A stretch of DNA of 64,000 nucleotides, taken from NCBI GenBank assembly GCA_902793285.1, contig CADBCV010000013.1:1-64000 (forward strand), read 5' to 3'. Shown here piece by piece: positions 1-8,569 of the stretch. Every line of letters begins with the position of its first letter. Positions within the stretch are counted from its first letter, which is position 1. Both the position numbers and the translations under genes were made by a program. This DNA is from Oscillospiraceae bacterium. Lineage in GTDB: Bacteria > Bacillota > Clostridia > Oscillospirales > Oscillospiraceae. The notes under the pieces are model-generated. The model was not told the DNA's origin, did no database searches, and saw only the letters and a list, made by a program, of their open reading frames with translations.

Positions 1-366
1 ACATTCCCGGCAAGGCTCTACAAGATTACCCCGCTGTTCAATGCACTTAGGCCATTTTGAGCCCTTTTTTATTTTTCCTACAACTACTTGACACGGACAT
101 TCTTTCACGTCCTCTTGCGCCCATTCCCTCGTTTGATTAAGGCAAGGAAGAACAAGGATCAGCTTTATGTCCGGATAATCTGCTTTCAATTCAAGGACGG
201 TTTGAGCGGCAAGCATGTCAAAGCCTAAAGCTCCGCCTGCGCCGAAATAGCGATAACCGTTTCGTATAGCGTCAGTTATGGCTGATTTTACTTTGGCTTT
301 TAATCTTCGCTTCTGAAAAAACGGTATTTCTCTGTGGCCTGTAAAACAAGCTGTTTGGTTTTTCAT
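1..366 (-). CDS. SLOG (YpsA/DUF1273-like) protein, 3' end outside window
   Basis: The gene starts at ATG 366 on the minus strand with a good ribosome site (GGAGTGAG) and stays open for 122 codons to the window edge. The N-terminus reads CFTGHREIP, then RYFGAGGALGFDMLAAQ and KLILVLPC, which is the Rossmann-like SLOG pattern seen in YpsA/DUF1273 proteins carried by clostridial mobile elements. SLOG domains are thought to bind nucleotides or related ligands; the exact role here is unknown. Beyond about residue 85 the sequence (cysteine- and lysine-rich) departs from what I expect of the family, so the C-terminal half is uncertain. A second SLOG protein lies at 11,296. Confidence 0.7.
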   Translation of the reverse strand, partial: MKNQTACFTGHREIPFFQKRRLKAKVKSAITDAIRNGYRYFGAGGALGFDMLAAQTVLELKADYPDIKLILVLPCLNQTREWAQEDVKECPCQVVVGKIKKGSKWPKCIEQRGNLVEPCREC

Positions 367-455
367 TATGCTCACTCCTTCATCCCTTGAGTGAAATATA
401 ACACAAAACTCTCAATTAGTACAGCTACAGGGACTAATGCTGCGCATGTTTTTCC

Positions 456-461
456 TATAAT
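456..461 (+). promoter_or_regulatory. -10 box TATAAT upstream of the small XRE gene
   Basis: A perfect TATAAT lies here; no clear -35 is visible. It would start transcription near 468, just downstream of the first in-frame ATG (465). That makes the GTG at 495 the more credible start of the HTH protein. Confidence 0.4.
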
Positions 462-494
462 AAAATGCAACTACAGGAACGGTGTGGTGATATT

Positions 495-734
495 GTGCAG
501 CTAAACGAAGCCGTAAGCATGAGACTGAAGGAGCTTTTGGTCGAACGGGATATGACGCAATACCAGCTTTATATGAAAAGCGGTGTACCGAAGTCATCTA
601 TTGGGAATATCGTGAATTGCGCCTATGATTCTGTAAAGCTAAGATTGATCCACGAGATCTGCCAGGGATTGAACATCAGCATATCCGATTTCTTTAACTC
701 GCCGTTCTTCGACGAAACGAATCTTGAACCATAG
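495..734 (+). CDS. Small XRE-family HTH regulator
   Basis: A 79-residue protein made almost wholly of a Cro/C1-type helix-turn-helix (MTQYQLYMKSGVPKSSIGNI, followed by a conserved HEICQGLNISISDFF segment). This is a common clostridial family of one-domain DNA-binding proteins found beside mobilization genes; probable role is repression of element genes. An in-frame ATG exists at 465 but has no ribosome site and sits at or before the predicted transcription start. The GTG at 495 begins the conserved QLNEAVSMRLKELL segment and is preferred. A terminator hairpin follows directly. Confidence 0.8.
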   Translation: MQLNEAVSMRLKELLVERDMTQYQLYMKSGVPKSSIGNIVNCAYDSVKLRLIHEICQGLNISISDFFNSPFFDETNLEP

Positions 735-765
735 CCGGAGGGAATTGCCTCCGGCTATTTCTTTA
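733..765 (+). terminator. Rho-independent terminator after XRE gene
   Basis: AGCCGGAGG and CCTCCGGCT form a 9-bp stem overlapping the stop codon region, followed by ATTTCTTT. Confidence 0.75.
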
Positions 766-859
766 CAAAAAAGGGTACACCGCAGAGCTGTACGCCAGAG
801 CTCTCTTTGTCGCTAAACAAACCCTTCAAAGCAAAAGGGAATGCGAAGCTGGATAATAC

Positions 860-2296
860 GTGAATTATGAAGGAGATGACGCTATCGCAACAACAAGGAT
901 CATAGCCATGCACCTTAACAAAGGAAAAACTCTATCTCAGTGTCTGCACAACCGCACAGCTTATGCCATGAATCCGGAGAAAACCAACGAACAGGAGTTG
1001 GTCAAATCCTATGAATGTGATCCGCACACGATAGAGAATGAGTTTCTGCTTGCAAAGAGACAATACGCTTTGCTCACCGGGCGCTGCCAGAAGAATGATG
1101 TAATCGCCTACCAGGTGCGCCAATCGTTCAAACCCGGTGAGATCACACCGGAAGAGGCCAACCGGGTAGGCTGCGAATTTGCAGAACGATTTTTAAAAGG
1201 AAAGTTTGCCTTCATCGTATGTACGCACACAGATCGTGCGCATATACACAATCACATCATATGGAACTCTACTTCCCTTGACTGCAAGCACAAATTCAGA
1301 GACTTTCTTCGTTCCGGCAGAGCCGTCAGCAAACTCAGCGATCTGATCTGCACAGAGCACAATCTTTCAGTGATCGAAAAGCCGAAAGGCAAAGGCAAGC
1401 CCTATAACATCTGGCTTGGCAAAGAGAAAAAGACTTCGCACCGGGAGCAGCTTCGTGCCGCCATTGATGAAGCGTTGTCCAAAGGGCCTCAGAGTTTTGG
1501 CGAACTGCTTTCAATGCTGGAATCTTCCGGCTGTGAAATAAAGCAGCACAAAAACCCATCCATCAGGATAGACGGTAAACACAGGTTTGCACGATTTGAT
1601 ACGCTTGGCACCGGATACTCTGCTGATGAGCTGAGCGCTATCATTTCCGGAACAAAGAAAAAGCCGGAGCGAAAAAGAAAAGCTAAGGCCAAAGAGGGTG
1701 TCAGTCTTTTGGTGGACATTCAGGAAAAGATGCAGCAAGGCAAAGGGCCGGGTTACGCGCGCTGGGCAAAGTCCTTTAATCTCAAGCAAATGGCCCAGAC
1801 CATTCTTTATCTGCAAGAGCATAAGCTTTACGATTACGAAGAACTGTCCCAAAAAGCCAAAGCATCAAAGGATCAATTCAATATACTCTCTGCTCAGATA
1901 AAAGACGCTGAAAAGCGCATGGCGGAAATATCTGTCATGAAAAAGCAGCTAATCAACTATTCAAAGACACGTCAGGTCTATGCAGACTATCGCAAAGCCG
2001 GATACTCAAAGAAGTATCTTGCAGAGCATGAGCCAGATATTATTCTTCACAAAGCGGCCAAGAAATTTTTAGATGAGGCCGGGTTAAAGCACTTCCCGTC
2101 TGTTAAGCAGCTCGACACAGAGTATGCTGAGCTGCTTTTAAAGAAGAAAGAAATCTACGCCGCGTATCGAAAAGCAAGAGAAGAATCGAGAGAGCTACTC
2201 ACAGTCAAGGCAAATGTAGATCGCATCCTCGGCATTGAAAAAGACGATGCCTCTGAAAAAGAGGCACCGTCTGAGAAGTATCATCGAGATAAATAA
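860..2296 (+). CDS. Relaxase/mobilization nuclease (MobA/VirD2 family)
   Basis: Nicks DNA at an origin of transfer and covalently carries the strand during conjugation or mobilization. The HUH metal-binding motif is clear (HTDRAHIHNHI, about residue 122-132), with the Rlx-type N-terminus ATTRIIAMHLNKGKTL and a long charged helical C-terminus (about residues 290-470). The expected start is odd: where relatives begin M-ATTR the codon here is ATC (884), although AAGGAG stands 8 nt upstream of it. The only in-frame canonical start upstream is the GTG at 860, which has a weak ribosome site. No MobC-type accessory gene is visible upstream. Family call is firm; whether the gene is still translated well is open. 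Confidence 0.85.
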   Translation: MNYEGDDAIATTRIIAMHLNKGKTLSQCLHNRTAYAMNPEKTNEQELVKSYECDPHTIENEFLLAKRQYALLTGRCQKNDVIAYQVRQSFKPGEITPEEANRVGCEFAERFLKGKFAFIVCTHTDRAHIHNHIIWNSTSLDCKHKFRDFLRSGRAVSKLSDLICTEHNLSVIEKPKGKGKPYNIWLGKEKKTSHREQLRAAIDEALSKGPQSFGELLSMLESSGCEIKQHKNPSIRIDGKHRFARFDTLGTGYSADELSAIISGTKKKPERKRKAKAKEGVSLLVDIQEKMQQGKGPGYARWAKSFNLKQMAQTILYLQEHKLYDYEELSQKAKASKDQFNILSAQIKDAEKRMAEISVMKKQLINYSKTRQVYADYRKAGYSKKYLAEHEPDIILHKAAKKFLDEAGLKHFPSVKQLDTEYAELLLKKKEIYAAYRKAREESRELLTVKANVDRILGIEKDDASEKEAPSEKYHRDK

Positions 2297-2323
2297 GAGG
2301 GTATTTTAATCGCCCGGCAGAGG

Positions 2324-2479
2324 TCAACTATCTGTCAACACGCTTTTAAGTGTCGAATATATGTCATCGCGCACGCCAACATAAATACGTCCGCCGGACG
2401 CATTGGCATGGCTGCATATCCATTTCAGATAATCGTCTTTCCAGGATTCTTTATACTCAATATTCTGACTCTCTGCCAT
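2324..2479 (-). pseudogene. N-terminal stub of a Schlafen/AlbA-type protein
   Basis: Starts at ATG 2479 behind a strong site (GGGAGGATACTGT). The first 38 residues read like an AlbA_2/Schlafen domain: QNIEYKESWKDDYLKWICSH then NASGGRIYVGV. The match stops at about residue 40 and the frame ends after 51 codons, while the family normally has about 350-450 residues. The 3' part has been deleted, probably by recombination near 2,350. A separate full-length AlbA-type gene is at 7,245. Confidence 0.6.
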
Positions 2480-2515
2480 ACAGTATCCTCCCTTGCTTTT
2501 TTACGAAGGTGCCCT

Positions 2516-3593
2516 TCAGTTTTCAATCCCCCAGCATTTTTTCAGGCGGTCAATGGTGAAAACCCACTTTTCAGCAGTTGGGCGGCAGACGGAATTTTGG
2601 TTGCCGAAGAAGCCGATCTCCTTCACGGCTTTGGATGCGGCGACAGTTTTAATCCACTGAACTTTCACAACATACTCCGCGTTTTCCGGATCATCTTCAG
2701 AATAGAAGTATTTTCCTTGAAGCGGAAGTTCTCTCATTGGCGTCAGCGCGTTGTCATAGTCGATAACCACGTCTTTCGCTTGCTGTACTGTGTCTGTGAC
2801 AACACCGACACCGACATAGCCAGTATGTGGGATATTAACCCAGACGCGATCACCGGGCGACAGCAGATTCAGAGTCTTAGTGTACCATGGTCCGCCGCCG
2901 GCTGAAATGAAGCCGTACTTTCTGGCATCATCCCATTTTCGTTGTCCTTCGTCTTCACCAAAAGACACATAGTATTCACCATTCCAGGAGCCTTTGTTTG
3001 ATGTCACGGCGGGAGTAGCTTCCTCAAGATCTTCCTCAAACCAGGCCCGACTGATCAAGCGCTCACCCCCCACATTGGAAAACGTGGAAGAAGAGAATGT
3101 TAATATCGACCTGGTATGTATCACGCAGGAAGCGAATGATTCTCTCCGTCCCATCATCCATCTTCGCGGCAACTATGACCATTTTGACCTTTTGATTCAC
3201 ACTGCTCTCATCGAGTTCCGCCTTGAATTTCTTGAGGAAAGCATCATTTAGAGTCTCATTGCTTTTGGTGAAAGAATGGTACAGCTGAGAAATCTCAGTT
3301 GTCGTCATCTTGGAAACGCTGGCCGCATAGTCGATGACCTGAGCCGTAACCTCGCGCGGCGTCAGGTCTTTTTTCAGCTCTACAACAACCATATCTCCGT
3401 CGTGATCAATACAAAGAATATCAATGAACTTACCGGCATCAGTTTTTACCTGATTGCTGATCACTAGCCATCCCTTATTAAGGATCTCTATGTTGTCTTG
3501 CAGGAGCAGTTCGAGCTCTTTTTCATCTATTAGGCTTGCTGACTCCAGTGGCTTTTTCTCGTCAAGAGACCAAACAGTATGTGAAATAGACAA
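2516..3593 (-). pseudogene. NucS/DUF91-like endonuclease, frameshifted
   Basis: Two adjacent minus-strand frames form one protein. The first (3593 to 3063, TTG start behind AAAGGAG) has the restriction-like fold signature of DUF91/NucS-type nucleases: GKFIDILCIDHDGDMVVVEL gives the D...E-x-K catalytic pattern. It then runs into a stop directly after FFHVFQCGG. The reading continues in the next frame (GGERLISRAWFEEDLEE...) down to 2516, with a beta-rich C-terminal domain (YVSFGEDEGQRKWDDARKYG...). The switch lies at a run of six C on the plus strand (3066-3071); removing one base restores a single frame of about 358 codons. Known family role is DNA cleavage, so a defence function is inferred. 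It may be a sequencing slip, a phase-variable tract or a true pseudogene. Confidence 0.65.
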
Positions 3594-3650
3594 TGATATT
3601 ATCTCCTTTGACTCAAGGTCGAGTTCTCTGCCTGGAAAAAGAATTATGTA

Positions 3651-5220
3651 TTATCTAATGGTTTCGTTTTCTTCTATTAAGGTTGTTTGTTGTCCACCTT
3701 GACTATATAATGAGCAAACTTTCTCAATATCGATTTTCAGCCACCTGCGGAGACTCTTTACTATCAAATCATCCGCTTTATCCGGATCAATTTCTTTGAC
3801 AATTGTTTTGAGCACTTCAATATCGCGGTGTCTATTTTGATGAATGAGATTTGTCGGGTACACCCAGTGAAACCAATGCCTGAACTTAGTGAGAACCTCG
3901 GGTGATGCATCATTAAGGAGAGCAACCCATATTTCGCTATCAACAGATGAAAAGACAGTCCCATACGGATCATCCTTAAGGTTATGCCGCTCGACAAATG
4001 GGGTTAATTGATCAACCCAATCTTCTTGTTTAAGGATTTCGTCAAGGCTCAGTTCTTTTTCTATGCTATTTCGTTCAGCAACGGCATTTTGTATTTCGGT
4101 TAACACCTGTTTAGCTCAAAGCACTCTATCGGGAATGTCTTCAAAAACCACAAGATGATCGTTTGGAGCCTGTGGATGGTCTGCTTTTTCGATATTTGCA
4201 ATCATGAGTTGTTTTGCATCGTCAAGACTACGCTTGTCAAAACCCATACTTTCCAAGATGAGTAGCGGACGAAGCACTTCTCCATAAGCGATAGTAGGAT
4301 ATACATTTCCCTTTAGATTATCAAGAATTTCCGTAATCCGCTCTTCACACCAAGACTGAGAATGCAAATAGTATTCCTTCTGAAGCATTTTATACGGATC
4401 ATCGGCAGGAATGAGGTCAATTACATTTTCATCAATAAATCGATTGATCTCTTCTTGCAGCTTTTCAATCTTTAGTTCACCGGTTTCAATGTATTGTTTA
4501 ATTGCTTTTGACCGCTTTTCTTGAAGCAATTCAAAAGTTATCCGCGCTATTCTATCCTCGGGCGGCTGAACGTTTGCTTTAAAATCTACTGCGCTTGAAA
4601 AACAATCTGAAACAATCTTGTATTCAACTGCTTCCGCATACTCAAAAGGAATAGTTAAACTGGACAGAGAAGAAATAATGTTGTTCAGTTTGGATAGGAA
4701 GAATTGAAATGTACGCAAATTGAGATGGTTCATATTTTGCATGGTAGCATAATATGAATCTAGATTTTTGAGAAGAGTCTCTTTAATCTCATCAGAAATA
4801 GGTGAAGTACGTATCATTTCTGAGCAAATCGGTTTTGCGTCCGGCTGAAAACGCAAAGTTATACCGATCAACTTTTCCCTGATCTTTTTAAATTCATCAT
4901 CGACCAGATTCTTGGGAAACAGTATCTTTCTCCGGCGCTCCAGTTCTTCAGCTGTTAAAGGTACTTTCCTGTTTTCGTCTCTCCAGATATCTTCGACATT
5001 TGGGTATTCAATTTCTTCATTCAGCGCGACAAGGTATTGGAGTTCCTTCCTATCAATCTCTTCTTTAATTTGGATTTCTTTCTCGTTGGCGACAAGTATG
5101 ACTTTCACGCCCTCATGTTCAACAAGGCCATTTATGAATCCAAGAATCTCATTTAAGGAACAGTCGCATCTTTCAATATCGTCAAAGATAAAAATATACG
5201 ATGTCAAGTCTCTCCATGGT
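3651..5220 (-). pseudogene. KAP-family P-loop NTPase, 5'-truncated with in-frame stop
   Basis: The open part begins near 5,220 and has the KAP Walker B region (SYIFIFDDIERC), then INGLVEHEGVKVILVANEKE. The N-terminal Walker A half is missing; upstream sequence belongs to a recombinase tail. The frame is stopped by TGA at 4116-4118 (after IPDRVL) and continues in the same frame as AKQVLTEIQNAVAERNS down to 3651. Thus a 5' deletion and one nonsense codon have both hit it. KAP NTPases are membrane-associated ATPases often found in phage-defence loci; this copy lacks ATP-binding residues and is very probably dead. Confidence 0.7.
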
Positions 5221-5376
5221 TCTTCAATTGAGATGTTCCTGACGGACCTGAAGAAGCGGGAGTCGCTGACAATCTTCCGGGATGAGGACTGGCTGGCGAT
5301 GGCGGACTACATCACCGTTCACAGAAAGAACGACATCCGGGTGACCTTCAAGGACGGCACCGAGATTAAAGCATAA
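5221..5376 (+). pseudogene. C-terminal remnant of a large serine recombinase
   Basis: About 50 codons read MFLTDLKKRESLTIF, DEDWLAMADYITV and KNDIRVTFKDGTEIKA followed by TAA. This resembles the extreme C-terminus of large serine recombinases (DUF4368-type) of clostridial transposons. The rest of the gene is absent: sequence to the left is the truncated KAP gene on the other strand. The remnant marks a recombination junction near 5,220-5,230. Confidence 0.5.
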
Positions 5377-5428
5377 CCCCATAGACGCAGCAACGCTTCT
5401 GAACCACATCGGCTCGGAGGCGTTTTCG

Positions 5429-6199
5429 TTATTTGAAGAACTCAGAGAGAGATAATACTTTTATGCTTTCACTCAGTTTAACTGGGTAACTGGTCCCTTT
5501 CGATACTTTTTCGTGTGGGAGGACTATTCTATATTCTTGCTCATCACTAAAGAATACATCCTTACAGAAAAGAGCCCTGAAAACATAGTCCGCTTGAAAA
5601 GAATATGTTGTCTTTCCATCCTTGATCACCGGCGGGACATCCTGCATCAGATATTTCATATACTCCATATCTATTGCTCTTTGATTGCTACCCTCGATTT
5701 CTAACCCTTCATCAATATGGAAATAGTGTACTTCTCCATGCTTTATCTCGCAGCCTATAGATTCGCTTACATCATCGAGAAATTTATAGGGCTCAGTAAT
5801 AATGGCTACAGAGTTTGCTTTTGGAAAATGTTTCTTAATCGTCTCTTTCTTTTCCTCCGAAAGATTTATGATGTACTGCCCATTCTTATCTATCCCACAG
5901 TCATCTTCATAAACGGCAAAAAGGCAAAAAACGGGTATATGCTTTGCTGGCTCAAGATGAACAAGAATATTTCCGCTCATGTTAAAAGAAGTAATTGAAC
6001 CGGTGTCGAGAGATTGCATTGTCATATTTTGAGAAAAAATCCTCGATCCAGCTTCGAGAATATCCCCTTGTCCTTTTATCTTTTGCTTGCCTTCAATTCC
6101 CCAAAAAGTCTCTGCGTTTGAGCAATATAAACTTCCTTTGGCAAATTCCTTTAGGTGCGATTCTTCTCCAAACTTTAGTAAGAATTTTATATGTCCCAT
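5429..6199 (-). CDS. Conserved hypothetical protein (DUF2971-like?)
   Basis: A 256-residue protein; ATG 6199 is chosen because GGAGAG lies just upstream (a TTG 12 nt earlier is also in frame). The start MGHIKFLLKFGEESHLKEF with SLYCSNAETFW is reminiscent of DUF2971-type proteins, which open with a similar short segment, but the likeness is weak. No membrane segment, no signal peptide, no catalytic motif that I recognise. It is followed at a short distance upstream by two small genes on the same strand, suggesting a shared transcript. Function unknown. Confidence 0.6.
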   Translation of the reverse strand: MGHIKFLLKFGEESHLKEFAKGSLYCSNAETFWGIEGKQKIKGQGDILEAGSRIFSQNMTMQSLDTGSITSFNMSGNILVHLEPAKHIPVFCLFAVYEDDCGIDKNGQYIINLSEEKKETIKKHFPKANSVAIITEPYKFLDDVSESIGCEIKHGEVHYFHIDEGLEIEGSNQRAIDMEYMKYLMQDVPPVIKDGKTTYSFQADYVFRALFCKDVFFSDEQEYRIVLPHEKVSKGTSYPVKLSESIKVLSLSEFFK

Positions 6200-6231
6200 T
6201 ATTCTCTCCAATCATTTTTTCTGCACAGAGA

Positions 6232-6417
6232 TTATCTCTCCTCAGGTGGACAGAGCTTCGGGAGAATTTCAAGGAAGTGCTGACCGATCTTTTCTGCGTC
6301 ATATCCGTTTGCCTCGCAGATGAACCGGACTGTATCCGGCAGAAGGATGTGGCCCTTTGCTTTCTCCGCTTTGTATTTCTGCCACTCTTCATATTCTTTG
6401 TTCGTGATTTGCTTCAT
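6232..6417 (-). CDS. Small conserved hypothetical protein
   Basis: A 61-residue protein with ATG 6417 behind GAGGTAACC. It begins MKQITNKEYEEWQKYKAEKA and is charged and helical. Real coding is supported by the ribosome site and the tight placement between two same-strand genes (28 nt after the GNAT gene, 32 nt before the next). No domain recognised; no function proposed. Confidence 0.6.
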   Translation of the reverse strand: MKQITNKEYEEWQKYKAEKAKGHILLPDTVRFICEANGYDAEKIGQHFLEILPKLCPPEER

Positions 6418-6445
6418 GGCGGTTACCTCGATATACTGGGATTTG

Positions 6446-6859
6446 TTAATCCAGATATTTGATGTAAAAGTACTTGTTCAGTCTGTGATCTGTTTTATTT
6501 TCCCTTACAAACTCAAGTTCAAATCCACATTTTTCGTAGAAACCTGATGCCTGAAATCCATTTGTACAGAGATTTATGTTATTGAATCCCTGACCGCCAA
6601 AGTATTCTTCAACTGCTCTGATCAACTGCCTTCCGACGCTTTTCCTTCTATATCCATCCTTAACGACCAGTTCATCGATATATACTTCAGAAAAGAAGCT
6701 TGCACCCGAAACAGCACCGATCATCTCATCACCATGCTTTGCCACAAAGCAAAACGGTGTGTAATTACAGGATATCCCATTGTTCGTTTCATATTTTTCC
6801 TGTTCTGCTTCTATGAAGGATTCGATTTTTGAGTCCAATTCGACTTTACTGATTTCCAT
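6446..6859 (-). CDS. GNAT-family N-acetyltransferase
   Basis: A 137-residue protein that would transfer an acetyl group from acetyl-CoA to an unknown amine. The fold is complete: YIDELVVKDGYRRKSVGRQL is motif A with the R-x-x-S-V-G-R pyrophosphate loop, preceded by a strand with AVSGASFFSE and followed by GFYEKCGFE near the C-terminus. ATG 6859 is favoured (AGAGGTG upstream) over a GTG two codons earlier. The substrate cannot be told from sequence; small GNATs on mobile elements are often drug- or toxin-modifying, but nothing here shows that. Confidence 0.85.
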   Translation of the reverse strand: MEISKVELDSKIESFIEAEQEKYETNNGISCNYTPFCFVAKHGDEMIGAVSGASFFSEVYIDELVVKDGYRRKSVGRQLIRAVEEYFGGQGFNNINLCTNGFQASGFYEKCGFELEFVRENKTDHRLNKYFYIKYLD

Positions 6860-6955
6860 AAGCACCTCTGAAAAAACAGACTTCTCGTCGTCTATTATAC
6901 TGACGAAGTATGAACATTTCTACTGATAAAAACAGCCGGGAAGCCCCGACTTCCA

Positions 6956-6989
6956 CAACTTACCCCTCAAACGCCAACTTACCCCTCAA
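6956..6989. repeat. Two 15-bp direct repeats, IS21-like end
   Basis: CAACTTACCCCTCAA occurs at 6956-6970 and again at 6975-6989 (19-bp period). Tandem repeats of this size are typical of the ends of IS21-family elements. They sit exactly where the methyltransferase gene breaks off, and no istA/istB gene remains. Called as a relic end. Confidence 0.45.
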
Positions 6990-7258
6990 GCGGCAAAATC
7001 GGCGGAGGAATAATTAAATTGTGTCAATCTCGGTGTTTTTATATCGATATAGATGCACTTGACCCGGCCCTCATAGCGGGGCAACAAAGATTTCAGCGCG
7101 TCCAGATTATCCCCGTGGATGATTATGTTCTCGCTGCCGTTGTCCTTGTCATGCTGCCCGTTTTCATCATAACTGTACTTCCGCTCCAGCACCCGGTACG
7201 GAACATCCAGATGATGATTGATGACTTTCTCTTTTCCGATCCATTCAAGCGTCGGCAT
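6986..7258 (-). pseudogene. N-terminal stub of a type III-like site-specific DNA methyltransferase
   Basis: ATG 7258 has a near-ideal site (GGAGGAAAC). The first 70 residues (MPTLEWIGKEKVINHH, NIIIHGDNLDALKSLLPRY, VKCIYID) are the start of Mod-type N6-adenine methyltransferases, which then continue with a DPPYNTG catalytic motif. Here the sequence departs right after CIYID and ends within the IS21-like repeats, so the catalytic motif and target-recognition domain are lost. The start codon overlaps the end of the AlbA-type gene (ATG inside its last four codons), so the two were translationally coupled. Confidence 0.7.
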
Positions 7259-8435
7259 GATATGTTTCCTCCAATGCAGCAAACCGGGATTTTTCTTTTC
7301 TGAACTCAATCAGCATTTTCTGAAGAACAAGTGCAGATCGATAGTCTTTCTTGTACTCGTCCATGATCAAACCTTGGATATTTGGAAAGTGTGGAAGTCC
7401 TTCGTCTCCTTGCAGCGCATATAATTCTTGATACAGAGTAGGGTTTCCATTGACGTAATCAAAAAAGCAATTCCGTTCTTCTTCTGATTCAAAGACGATA
7501 ATTGCTTTCATAAAAATGCTGTACGAAAACTCATCTGCCGATTCTTTCTGATGAAAAAACTCCAATAGTCGTGATCTTAAATCATTGCATACAAAGAATG
7601 CGACAGCAGATGCACCAATATGATTTAGCTCGTATGCTCTGCATGGTGCCACGACGAAAATTCTTCCGCCGTCAAGAGTGAGCCCTAAGAATTGCTTAAT
7701 AGCTGTTTGATAGTATTTTAGGGTAATGATCCACCATCGCAAGCTATTATTCATTTGACCAAACGAATAGTATTCATACCCATTTCTATGCTCATCCTCT
7801 TCGCAGGCAATCGTAAACTCAGGTGCTCTTTTATAATAATATGCCATATCACGATCATCAATAGAATCCCAATCAGAGGGATCTGATAGATGATAACAGA
7901 ACCTTTCCAGAGGAGTCTCATCTAAAAAGAACCGTTTCCGCCATAAATACTCAATATGGTTGATATCTGCGGTTTTATCAACTGGAGTGTTTGTGTCCAT
8001 TACGCGTGTGTAGATGTGGTTTGCACGAATGCCTATGTATTGATCGATAAGGAAGAATGGCGTGTTGTGGCTATTATCGATTACAATAACATCTATTTGA
8101 CCACGGCGCAGAACGATCTGTTCAACATGGACGATGGGACGAATACCCCCGGCGAACTTTTTATCTTTCAGAAAATCTACAATATTCTGTGTGTTCCGGC
8201 GGTTTGGATCGTTTTGGGTATCTACGATTGAACAATCCATCTCTTCATCTACACCAATAATAATATATGAATCTCGGTTGTGGAGATTGTTTGCCATGCA
8301 GATAATGTCATGCAAAAGGTCACCATTGTTTTCATACCACTGCTTTTTAAAATCCCAGTAACCGCCTTCTTGACGAAGAAATATCAATTTGAGTATTTCT
8401 TCTTCAAAAATTTTTTCCGAACCTGTACGCCTCAC
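7245..8435 (-). CDS. Schlafen/AlbA_2-domain protein
   Basis: A 396-residue protein with GTG 8435 behind GGAGGG. Residues about 20-75 carry the AlbA_2/Schlafen signature: EGGYWDFKKQWYEN, DIICMANNLHNRDSYIIIGV. The rest is an alpha/beta region with no recognised motif. Proteins of this family act on nucleic acid, and several take part in phage defence; here defence is inferred from the company of a TIR gene, an ATPase and a methyltransferase stub on the same strand. Its last bases overlap the start of the methyltransferase stub. Confidence 0.75.
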   Translation of the reverse strand: MRRTGSEKIFEEEILKLIFLRQEGGYWDFKKQWYENNGDLLHDIICMANNLHNRDSYIIIGVDEEMDCSIVDTQNDPNRRNTQNIVDFLKDKKFAGGIRPIVHVEQIVLRRGQIDVIVIDNSHNTPFFLIDQYIGIRANHIYTRVMDTNTPVDKTADINHIEYLWRKRFFLDETPLERFCYHLSDPSDWDSIDDRDMAYYYKRAPEFTIACEEDEHRNGYEYYSFGQMNNSLRWWIITLKYYQTAIKQFLGLTLDGGRIFVVAPCRAYELNHIGASAVAFFVCNDLRSRLLEFFHQKESADEFSYSIFMKAIIVFESEEERNCFFDYVNGNPTLYQELYALQGDEGLPHFPNIQGLIMDEYKKDYRSALVLQKMLIEFRKEKSRFAALEETYHADA

Positions 8436-8569
8436 AAACGCTACCCTCCTACTATCTCTTTGTTCAAGGGTTAATCAAATGATTCTTCACAGCAATATTG
8501 ATTGATCTTGTCAATACTGTTCCCTGTTTCAGTACCAAGAATGGAAACTCCATATAATTGGCAACTATA

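Noticed and set aside
766-859. Origin of transfer upstream of the relaxase
   Set aside because: Position is right and short repeats (CAGAGCT) occur, but no known nic consensus could be recognised, so no feature was called.
2297-2515. Plus-strand frames at 2350 and 2408
   Set aside because: They read the antisense of the AlbA stub and of the nuclease gene and lack ribosome sites.
6986-8435. Intact type III restriction-modification system
   Set aside because: The Mod gene lacks its catalytic motif and no Res helicase-nuclease is present.
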